A model generated the notes under the pieces. It did no database searches and was not told the origin of the DNA. It saw nothing but the letters and a program-made list of their open reading frames with translations. A stretch of 11,334 bases of DNA from Bacillota bacterium (GTDB lineage: Bacteria > Bacillota > Clostridia > Oscillospirales > Ruminococcaceae): NCBI GenBank assembly GCA_023431215.1, contig JAEYXR010000067.1:1-11334 (forward strand). Reading direction: 5' to 3'. How positions within the stretch are numbered: the first letter of the stretch is position 1; every line of letters starts with the position of its first letter. A program made the position numbers and the translations under genes. Shown here piece by piece: positions 6,744 to 11,334 of the stretch.

Positions 6744-7112
6744 TTACGATTTATCACCAGGCTTGCAAATCATACCTGCCACCATAGAAAAGAATATTGC
6801 TGCGGCAATGCCTCCCGCCGTAGCGGTAAGCCCACCTGTTAAAATACCCATAATGCCTTTTTCTGCAACAGCTTCTGCAGTACCTTTGGCCAGCAGGCTG
6901 CCAAACCCGGTAAGTGGCACTGTTGCCCCTGCCCCTGCAAACTCAATAAGGGGAGCGTACCAGCCCAGCGCACCAAGAATGACACCTGCCACCACATAAC
7001 CCACTAAAATACGGGCCGGAGTAAGCTTGGTGTAATCAATGAGCACCTGACCGATTGCGCAAAGCAGACCTCCCACTAAAAAAGCCTTTCCATATTCCCA
7101 AAACATTTCCAT
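6744..7112 (-). CDS. spoVAE: Stage V sporulation protein AE (SpoVAE/SpoVAEb type)
   Basis: A 122-residue hydrophobic protein with about four membrane segments (near 9-26, 35-52, 60-75, 88-114). VGGLLCAIGQ (13-22) and FAGAGATVPLTGF (58-70) are typical of SpoVAE. SpoVAC in this operon has the related strings VGGLICTLGQ and FAGAGTLVPITGF, in keeping with the two being paralogous membrane subunits. In spore formers the SpoVA complex sits in the spore inner membrane and passes Ca-dipicolinic acid into the forespore and out on germination. The ATG follows AGAAGGGG by 8 nt and sits 21 nt behind the spoVAD stop, so it is translated from the same mRNA. The stop is followed at once by the operon terminator. 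Confidence 0.96.
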   Translation of the reverse strand: MEMFWEYGKAFLVGGLLCAIGQVLIDYTKLTPARILVGYVVAGVILGALGWYAPLIEFAGAGATVPLTGFGSLLAKGTAEAVAEKGIMGILTGGLTATAGGIAAAIFFSMVAGMICKPGDKS

Positions 7113-7133
7113 TTTGTTACCCCTTCTTTTTTA

Positions 7134-8153
7134 TCACTCTGCTTTGGTGCTGATGCGCAGCAAGTGGGCAATACCCGGTATACTCTCTCCCTGCTGCACC
7201 GAGGTAGGCGACATCAGCGCGCCTGTGGCCATAAACAGCAATTCATTGATATCGCCGCGCCGCAGGGCTGGCAGAAGATAAGAACACAGCACCGATGCAG
7301 AACATCCGCATCCGGAGCCCCCTGCGTCTACCTCTGTTTGCTTATTGCGGTCGTAAATGAGGAGCCCGCAATCGTTATAACGGGGCTTCAGGTCTTTTCC
7401 ATCCTCACCCATGAGCTGAATAAACAAATCTGCCCCCACTGCCCCAAGGTCACCGGTGACAATCATATCGTAATCGGCAGGTTTTGTATCGGTGTCCAAA
7501 AAATATTGACGCAACGTATCTGCCGCGGCAGGTGCCATGGCTGCGCCCATGTTATTGGCATCGGTAATGCCCAAATCTTTAATTTTTCCAATGGTTACTG
7601 CTCTTACATAAGGGCCATTGCCCTTTTCACCTACCACTACGGCACCGCTTGCTGTGGCTGTCCATTGTGCGGTGGGAGGCCTCTGACCGCCATATTCCAG
7701 AGGAAATCGGAACTGCCGCTCGGCAGAACAAAAGTGTGAGGAGGTCAGTGCCGCAGCCTTTTGGGCAAACCCCGCCTCTACAAACAGCGATGCCATGGTC
7801 AGGCTTTCTGCCATGGTGGAGCAGGCTCCGTATAAGCCGATAAAGGGAACTCCCAGGTCACGTAGCCCGTAGGTAGAGCTGATGCACTGGTTCAGCAGGT
7901 CCCCCGCAAAAACAAAGTGCAGGTCGCTTGCCTGCAGCTGACCCTTTTTCAGTGCCAGATTAACGGCATCCTTTTGCATCAGGCTCTCTGCCTTTTCCCA
8001 GGTGTCCTCACCAAAGGTGGTGTCGGTGTCTATTTTATCAAACTGGCTGCCCAGGGGCCCCTCCCCCTCCATTTTGCCGCCTACGGCAGCAAAGGAAAGA
8101 ATAGCAGGGGCATGCTGCAACTCCAGCGTGGCACTTCCTAATCTTCTGGCCAT
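7134..8153 (-). CDS. spoVAD: Stage V sporulation protein AD (SpoVAD)
   Basis: With the ATG at 8151-8153 the protein has 339 residues and begins MARRLGSATLELQHAP, which agrees with the start and usual length (about 338) of SpoVAD. It has the thiolase-like fold of the family: GLYGACSTMAE (106-116, with C111 at the thiolase-like position), TGDLGAVG (233-240) and a small-residue loop GGSGCGCSA (278-286). SpoVAD is the cytosolic-face subunit that binds dipicolinic acid. The ribosome binding site is poor: only GGCGGA about 13 nt before the ATG, or 4 nt before an in-frame ATG three codons upstream. The frame stays open upstream, all the way into spoVAC, so a longer form starting at TTG 8270 or ATG 8210 is possible but would add a tail foreign to the family. 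It follows spoVAC after an unusual 179-nt gap. Confidence 0.95.
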   Translation of the reverse strand: MARRLGSATLELQHAPAILSFAAVGGKMEGEGPLGSQFDKIDTDTTFGEDTWEKAESLMQKDAVNLALKKGQLQASDLHFVFAGDLLNQCISSTYGLRDLGVPFIGLYGACSTMAESLTMASLFVEAGFAQKAAALTSSHFCSAERQFRFPLEYGGQRPPTAQWTATASGAVVVGEKGNGPYVRAVTIGKIKDLGITDANNMGAAMAPAAADTLRQYFLDTDTKPADYDMIVTGDLGAVGADLFIQLMGEDGKDLKPRYNDCGLLIYDRNKQTEVDAGGSGCGCSASVLCSYLLPALRRGDINELLFMATGALMSPTSVQQGESIPGIAHLLRISTKAE

Positions 8154-8332
8154 GTAAATCATCCATTCCGCCGCTTCGCGCCGGCATAAATTAAAATAAA
8201 ATTGCCACATCCCATCACGCGAAGCCAAGAAATGATGAGATGATTTTCGCACATACTGCGCAGCAGTCAAGGCCGATAACAGTTTACATTTGTTATTGCA
8301 CTGTCCCGGGCTGGCAAACCGCCCTGTGCCTT
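8154..8332 (-). other. Unusually long spacer inside the spoVA operon
   Basis: spoVA genes in this arrangement are normally tightly packed, but 179 nt separate the spoVAC stop from the spoVAD start. Read on the minus strand, the spacer holds a small hairpin just behind spoVAC (GGGCGG, loop TTTG, CC-A-GCCC with one bulged A). It shows no strong ribosome binding site and no T-run. The spoVAD frame runs through it without a stop. Confidence 0.5.
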
Positions 8333-8779
8333 CTATCTTAAAAATCCAAACACATAGCCGATGATACCGTAAATAACACCGGCCGCAACACCATATACAA
8401 TCACCGGGCCTGCAATGGTAAACATCTTGGCGCCCAACCCCATTATCAAGCCCTCACTTTTAAACTCAATGGCCGCCGAGGACATGGCATTGGCAAAGCC
8501 GGTGATGGGAACCAGGGTTCCTGCACCAGCAAAGCGTGCTATTTTGTCATAAATTTTAAGAGAAGTCAGCAGTACCGAAAGAAAAACAAGGGTTATTGAC
8601 GCAGCGCCCGAGGCAGACTGCTCCTCCAGCCCTGCATACAGATACAAATTGATAAACGCTTGGCCCAAAGTACAAATTAAACCGCCAACCACAAAAGCCA
8701 ATGGAATATTGCGCCAGCTTTTGGTGGGCGGAGAAGCCTTTTGGGACATTTTTTGATAATCGTTGGGAGAAACAGACAT
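8333..8779 (-). CDS. spoVAC: Stage V sporulation protein AC (SpoVAC)
   Basis: A 148-residue membrane protein. A basic, polar N-terminal tail (1-22) is followed by hydrophobic segments near 24-44, 59-75, 84-100 and 113-146. VGGLICTLGQAFINLY (31-46) and FAGAGTLVPITGFANAM (83-99) are SpoVAC hallmarks. In Bacillus, SpoVAC acts as a mechanosensitive channel component for Ca-dipicolinic acid release. The start codon at 8777-8779 follows AAAGGAAG at 8-9 nt spacing. It is the first gene of a spoVAC-spoVAD-spoVAE operon; spoVAA, spoVAB and spoVAF are absent here, as is common in Clostridia. Forespore (sigma-G) control is expected from the family, but I could not find a convincing sigma-G promoter in 8780-8920. 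Confidence 0.97.
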   Translation of the reverse strand: MSVSPNDYQKMSQKASPPTKSWRNIPLAFVVGGLICTLGQAFINLYLYAGLEEQSASGAASITLVFLSVLLTSLKIYDKIARFAGAGTLVPITGFANAMSSAAIEFKSEGLIMGLGAKMFTIAGPVIVYGVAAGVIYGIIGYVFGFLR

Positions 8780-8925
8780 AAGTCAAGCTTCCTTTCACGG
8801 TAATAATGAATTTTCCTTTATTTTTACCCGCTTCTTCTTTGATATGTACTTGTTTCAAAAGTGAGGAAAAGTACATTTCTTTCCAAAATTTGTACTATTT
8901 GTAAAGTTTTGATGATTTATTTTAG

Positions 8926-8979
8926 TTTTCCACAGTTTCAACAGGGTTTTCAACAAGTATTGTGAAATCATGTGAAAAA
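8926..8979. promoter_or_regulatory. DnaA-box-like cluster
   Basis: Within 54 bp lie TTTTCCACA (8926-8934, one mismatch to TTATCCACA), GTTTCAACA (8935-8943, three), TTTTCAACA (8947-8955, two) and, on the other strand, TTTTTCACA (8979-8971, two), beside an AT-rich stretch. The texture resembles origin regions upstream of dnaA in Firmicutes, but no dnaA, dnaN or rpmH is in the window. It may be a secondary DnaA-binding cluster or chance in AT-rich DNA. Confidence 0.35.
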
Positions 8980-9096
8980 CAAGGCTTATTGTTTTTTACT
9001 GAATTTAAGGTTCTTTTTTTGTCTTTCTCACACATCCCATTGGCCAGATTGGTTCCTTTTCAATTTTCTACTGTAAAAAATCGACTTTTTGGCTTT

Positions 9097-9123
9097 CACC
9101 CTTTTTTAATACTTGCATAACAT
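9097..9123 (+). promoter_or_regulatory. Candidate mother-cell (sigma-E/sigma-K-like) promoter
   Basis: CATAACAT (9116-9123) resembles the CATA-type -10 shared by sigma-E and sigma-K, and CACC (9097-9100), 15 bp upstream, fits a sigma-K-like -35 core. It would start transcription near 9131, about 40 nt before the 54-codon frame and spoVM. The match is loose and the call rests partly on the spoVM context. Confidence 0.28.
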
Positions 9124-9170
9124 GAAGTAACAGCCATTAACTTTCGGCCTATGCCGAGAAAGGAGCCGCC

Positions 9171-9335
9171 ATGAACCGATGCAACCGCAACCGTCCTTAT
9201 TCCTGCTTTCCTATTGTGTGCATCGCCTTTGGTGCAGGAGTCATTTTTTCACTTTGTGCTTCCCTCCGCTTTGTTGTGTTCCTAGCGGCAGTTTCTCTCA
9301 TTGTGCTGGGGATTATGGTCTTTCGCAACTGCTGA
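9171..9335 (+). CDS. Small hypothetical membrane protein (54 aa) upstream of spoVM
   Basis: I do not recognise this family. The 54-residue product starts MNRCNRNRPYSCFPIVC and has two hydrophobic segments (about 12-30 and 33-51) around a short S-L-R turn, so it would be a membrane hairpin with a basic, cysteine-containing N-terminus. Cysteines are at 4, 12, 17, 29 and 54, the last being the C-terminal residue. The ATG follows AAAGGAG at 5 nt, and a small hairpin (9141-9162) pairs CTTT with the AAAG of that site. A frame shifted by one base at 9179-9391 is a shadow. The gene ends 52 nt before spoVM on the same strand with no terminator between, so the two are probably cotranscribed and this peptide may act in the mother cell. 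It is too short for most gene callers. Confidence 0.65.
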   Translation: MNRCNRNRPYSCFPIVCIAFGAGVIFSLCASLRFVVFLAAVSLIVLGIMVFRNC

Positions 9336-9387
9336 ACTTACATAGTCAGTCATTAGGTTTTTTATTTTGGAAAGGTGGTGAAGCTCC

Positions 9388-9474
9388 ATGAAAGTCGTCG
9401 TGGTAAAGAGCCCTAAGTTTTTATCCAGTATTTTACGCTTCTTCTTTAAAATTCAAAAGGAAGAAAATCTTTAA
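9388..9474 (+). CDS. spoVM: Stage V sporulation protein SpoVM
   Basis: A 28-residue peptide, starting MKVVVVKSPKFLSSILRFFF and ending KIQKEENL. It matches the SpoVM pattern recalled from Bacillus subtilis (26 residues): M-K, a short hydrophobic stretch, K-x-P-K-F-L, then an amphipathic helix rich in I, L, R and F with a charged tail. SpoVM recognises the positively curved outer forespore membrane through its amphipathic helix and recruits SpoIVA to anchor coat assembly; it has also been tied to the FtsH protease. The key P9 in the bend and K10-F11-L12 are present. The ATG follows AAAGGTGGTG at about 8 nt, and a strong terminator starts 35 nt after the stop. It is the second gene of a two-gene unit, divergent from spoVA. 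It is easily missed because of its size. Confidence 0.87.
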   Translation: MKVVVVKSPKFLSSILRFFFKIQKEENL

Positions 9475-9509
9475 TCATTGCAGCTTTACTACTCAATACT
9501 TAACAATGT

Positions 9510-9556
9510 AGCGGCTTTTATCCTGTTTGGATAAAGCCGCTTATTTCCTTTTCTCT
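9510..9556 (+). terminator. Terminator of the spoVM unit
   Basis: AGCGGCTTTTATCC (9510-9523) pairs with GGATAAAGCCGCT (9529-9541), with a single bulged T and a 5-nt loop, followed by TATTTCCTTTTC. It lies 35 nt behind the spoVM stop. Confidence 0.9.
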
Positions 9557-9615
9557 GCTAGTTTCTTAAAATTCTATCGCCACAAATATTGGTTTGATGA
9601 CCATATTTTTGCTTT

Positions 9616-9630
9616 ATTTGATATTCAAAT
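9616..9630. promoter_or_regulatory. FabT-like operator 1 (distal)
   Basis: ATTTGA-TAT-TCAAAT, perfect 6+6 arms around a 3-bp centre. The TTTGA-N3-TCAAA form matches the operator type known for the MarR-family fatty acid regulator FabT. It lies 37 bp upstream of the -35 of the regulator's promoter. Confidence 0.68.
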
Positions 9631-9644
9631 CATTTGTAAATAAA

Positions 9645-9659
9645 TTTTGAATATCAAAC
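9645..9659. promoter_or_regulatory. FabT-like operator 2 (upstream of -35)
   Basis: The core TTTGA-ATA-TCAAA (9646-9658) is the exact reverse complement of the core of operator 1. Its centre is 29 bp from that of operator 1, near three helical turns, so two dimers could bind almost the same face just upstream of the promoter. Confidence 0.68.
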
Positions 9660-9666
9660 TTTATTC

Positions 9667-9695
9667 TGGACATTCTTAAAGTGGCATGTTATACT
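9667..9695 (+). promoter_or_regulatory. Promoter of the MarR gene
   Basis: TGGACA (9667-9672, five of six) is followed after exactly 17 bp by TATACT (9690-9695, five of six), with TGT directly before it making an extended -10. Transcription should start near 9702. The FabT-like operators flank it on both sides. Confidence 0.82.
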
Positions 9696-9710
9696 GCAAT
9701 CACATAATAC

Positions 9711-9723
9711 TTTGACTTTCAAA
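9711..9723. promoter_or_regulatory. FabT-like operator 3 (downstream of the start of transcription)
   Basis: TTTGA-CTT-TCAAA has perfect 5+5 arms and lies about +10 to +22 from the predicted start of transcription, between the promoter and the ribosome binding site of the MarR gene. A bound dimer here would block initiation or clearance, in keeping with autorepression. Confidence 0.65.
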
Positions 9724-9746
9724 CAATATAAAAACGGAGGAAACTC

Positions 9747-10271
9747 ATGAACAACCATACCGAACTGATCAATCGGTTTTTGGTAGAAAATTTTAACAAT
9801 ATTCTACATTGGGAAGAAAAAGCCCTTACCGGCTACTCCGGTGGAAAGCTTTCGGTAAATGAGTTTCATATTATTGAAGCAGTTTACCTAAGCCAAGCTC
9901 AAAACACCATGGGCGAGGTAAGCCGCAGGCTGGGTGTCACCATGGGAACTTTGACTACCTCGGTAAAGACCTTGGAACGCAAGGGTTATTTACGGCGGGA
10001 ACGAGGAGAAGTAGACCGCCGGGTAGTCTGGATTACCCCCACCCCTGCCGCTGCCGAGGCCAATCGTTTTCACACCGCATTTCATCGGCAAATGGTGGGC
10101 ACCATTATGGATTGTCTTGACCACAACCAGCTGGCGGCACTAACCGAAGCGCTTTCTGTTTTGGCAAATTATTTTGCACAGCTGGACCACGAAGAATCTT
10201 ATATTCAGTTGGAACAAATTGCCGATGAAGTTGAGGCAGCTGCCGCAGCAGACTGCGACACTTTAGTCTGA
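9747..10271 (+). CDS. MarR-family transcriptional regulator, FabT-like
   Basis: A 174-residue winged-helix DNA-binding protein. The MarR domain spans about 8-145: the dimerisation helix comes first, the helix-turn-helix at about 53-80 (MGEVSRRLGVTMGTLTTSVK holds the recognition helix), and the wing at 83-98 (RERGEVDRRVVWITPT) has the D90-R-R signature. FabT is the MarR protein that represses fatty acid synthesis genes when acyl-ACP is plentiful; the resemblance here rests on overall pattern, on FabT-type palindromes around its own promoter, and on a fatty-acid-binding DegV gene behind it. The C-terminal tail (150-174) is acidic and alanine-rich, longer than usual. ATG 9747 follows GGAGG by 6 nt. 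It is likely autoregulated. A general MarR repressor with another ligand cannot be ruled out. Confidence 0.9.
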   Translation: MNNHTELINRFLVENFNNILHWEEKALTGYSGGKLSVNEFHIIEAVYLSQAQNTMGEVSRRLGVTMGTLTTSVKTLERKGYLRRERGEVDRRVVWITPTPAAAEANRFHTAFHRQMVGTIMDCLDHNQLAALTEALSVLANYFAQLDHEESYIQLEQIADEVEAAAAADCDTLV

Positions 10272-10376
10272 CTCCAATACCGGTACTGAATTATCTTTTA
10301 AACCGATACTCACCGTTTATACAATCAGGGTGGGTTGGCTGTTGCATACCTATTATACAAAAGAGGAGTTTTTGCT

Positions 10377-11216
10377 ATGTCCTTTACCATTATTACAGAC
10401 AGCACTGTAGATATTTCTCCATCCCGTGCCCGAGAGCTAGATGTTACCATCGTTCCCTTGACGGTATCCTTTGACGGTAAAGAATACCGAGACGGACTGG
10501 ACCTGAGCCCCGAGCGCTTTTTTGCCAAACTTGCAGAGGCCAAAAAGCTCCCCACCACCAGCCAGGTCACAGTTGGAGCCTTTGTGGATGCCTTTGAAGG
10601 TGTACCGGCAGAACAAGATATTATTTGTATTTGCCTTTCTCAAAAGCTCAGCGGCACCTACCAATCGGCAACCATTGCCAAAGAGCAGCTGGGCCGTGAC
10701 AACATTTATTTGGTAGATACGGGAAGCGGCAGCTTTGGCAGCCAGGTGCTGCTGCGCGTTGCACTGGAGCAGCGTCAAAAAGGAGCCGACGCAGAAGAAA
10801 CCGCCAGACTTTTGCAGGAGGTTGCTCCCCGCCTGCGTCTGTTTGCAGTGGTAGACACCCTTAAGTATCTGCACAAGGGCGGGCGCCTGCCCCATGCAGT
10901 TGCTGTTGTGGGCGGGCTGTTACAGGTAAAGCCTGTTCTGGAGGTTCGACATGGTGAAATTTCTATGGCAGGCAAAGCCAGAGGCTCCGGCGCAGCATTG
11001 GACATTGTTTGCAAGCTGGTAAATGAGCAGAGCGCAGACAATAGCTATCCCCTTGTTATCGGCTCCGCACAGTGTCCACAGCGGTTAAAAGAGGTTTCTG
11101 ATGCCCTGGGTAAACACTGCCAAATTCAAGACCCCGCATTTTGTGATATCGGGGTTGTTATTGGTACCCATACCGGCCCGGGCTGTGTAGGTGTTGCTTT
11201 TATTGCCAAAACCTAA
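10377..11216 (+). CDS. DegV-family fatty-acid-binding protein (FakB-like)
   Basis: A 279-residue DegV protein with the usual length. Motifs in order: TDST near the start (7-10), PTTSQ (59-63), CLSQKLSGTYQSA (86-98), KGGR (167-170) and GTHTGPG (263-269). In FakB proteins a Thr of the TTSQ loop, a Ser of the LSGT loop and a C-terminal His hold the fatty acid carboxylate; T61, S92 and H265 are placed to do so here. FakB hands the bound fatty acid to the kinase FakA for activation to acyl-phosphate and use in phospholipids. No FakA gene is in the window, and many DegV proteins lack a tested role. The reading frame opens 14 codons earlier, but ATG 10377 is chosen because GAGGAG precedes it at 8 nt and it gives the family start. 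It lies 105 nt behind the MarR gene without a terminator, so cotranscription is likely. Confidence 0.92.
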   Translation: MSFTIITDSTVDISPSRARELDVTIVPLTVSFDGKEYRDGLDLSPERFFAKLAEAKKLPTTSQVTVGAFVDAFEGVPAEQDIICICLSQKLSGTYQSATIAKEQLGRDNIYLVDTGSGSFGSQVLLRVALEQRQKGADAEETARLLQEVAPRLRLFAVVDTLKYLHKGGRLPHAVAVVGGLLQVKPVLEVRHGEISMAGKARGSGAALDIVCKLVNEQSADNSYPLVIGSAQCPQRLKEVSDALGKHCQIQDPAFCDIGVVIGTHTGPGCVGVAFIAKT

Positions 11217-11253
11217 ATTAACATGCTTTTTCATTTTCCTTTTTTCTGACTTA

Positions 11254-11287
11254 GTGGGAGCCAATGCCTAAAGGCATTGGCTCCCAC
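11254..11287 (+). terminator. Perfect 15-bp hairpin behind degV, possible terminator
   Basis: GTGGGAGCCAATGCC (11254-11268) and GGCATTGGCTCCCAC (11273-11287) pair without a mismatch around a TAAA loop, 37 nt after the degV stop. The following bases, CGCTTTGG, are only weakly T-rich, and the T-rich stretch lies before the hairpin (11224-11246). It may still end transcription, but it lacks the usual T-run on either strand. Confidence 0.5.
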
Positions 11288-11334
11288 CGCTTTGGTACTA
11301 CGCCAGACGCAGCAATGCCCGGCTGAGAAATATC

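Larger units (their letters stand above)
8780..9170. other. Divergent intergenic region between spoVAC and the spoVM unit
   Basis: About 390 bp without a gene. From left to right it holds the spoVAC leader, a spaced inverted repeat TGTACTT/AAGTACA (8845-8851 and 8869-8875), an AT-rich stretch, the DnaA-box-like cluster (8926-8979), a candidate mother-cell promoter (9097-9123) and a small hairpin before the 54-residue frame. It must carry promoters for two transcripts pointing apart. Confidence 0.6.

Noticed and set aside
6588..6842. 84-codon plus-strand frame
   Set aside because: It starts right behind a terminator, passes through the spoVA terminator hairpin and then antisense through spoVAE, with no ribosome binding site.
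8556..8876. 106-codon minus-strand frame
   Set aside because: It overlaps spoVAC in another frame; spoVAC has the family match and the ribosome binding site.
8961..8980. Second parS-like site (GAAATCATGTGAAAA)
   Set aside because: Only the right half resembles parS; the left half does not form the palindrome.
9179..9391. 70-codon plus-strand frame in the spoVM region
   Set aside because: It is a shifted shadow of the 54-codon gene, which starts at 9171 behind AAAGGAG, and it runs into the spoVM start.
11298..11334. End of a minus-strand gene (…IFLSRALLRLA, stop at 11298), or an alternative frame ending at 11251
   Set aside because: Only 12-27 codons are visible, two frames compete, and neither ending can be matched to a family.

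Overview
This window looks like chromosomal DNA from an anaerobic, endospore-forming Firmicute of the class Clostridia. The evidence is a single-chain pyruvate:ferredoxin oxidoreductase, a spoVACDE-type spore germination operon, a tiny spoVM gene and strong AGGAGG-type ribosome binding sites. An Oscillospirales-like lineage is a guess from overall style. No transposase, integrase, phage gene, CRISPR array, rRNA or tRNA was seen, so this is core rather than mobile DNA.

Left part (1-4750, all minus strand): the first 48 codons of mnmE (running off the left edge), a GNAT acetyltransferase, and the 1183-residue nifJ/PFOR with its own promoter and terminator. A parS-like palindrome lies between the nifJ terminator and the GNAT gene. 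mnmE is commonly close to the replication origin in Firmicutes, so this site and a DnaA-box-like cluster near 8930 may mean the window is origin-proximal.

Middle (4750-6740): an AT-rich gap of about 540 bp holds a near-consensus plus-strand promoter overlapped by a palindrome, then a free-standing hairpin plus T-run. This layout could make a small RNA of about 170 nt or a leader for the next gene, a plus-strand CNNM/CorC-like membrane protein with DUF21, CBS pair and transporter-associated domains. Its usual metal-site residues look replaced. Strong terminators follow.

Sporulation block (6690-9555): spoVAC, spoVAD and spoVAE on the minus strand make the channel for dipicolinic acid in the spore inner membrane. 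A 390-bp divergent intergenic region separates them from a plus-strand unit that codes for a 54-residue double-spanning membrane peptide and a 28-residue SpoVM. SpoVM is the curvature-sensing peptide that anchors the spore coat. Forespore and mother-cell functions therefore sit back to back. A 179-nt gap between spoVAC and spoVAD is unusual.

Right part (9555-11334, plus strand): a MarR-family regulator resembling FabT, with an excellent promoter flanked by three TTTGA-N3-TCAAA palindromes, followed by a DegV/FakB-type fatty-acid-binding protein. The pair suggests an autoregulated unit controlling use of exogenous fatty acids. A perfect 15-bp hairpin closes the region.

The strongest candidates for something not already described are the orphan promoter/terminator unit at 4879-5087, the 54-residue partner of spoVM, and the compact FabT-like/FakB-like regulatory unit. 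None is proven by sequence alone.
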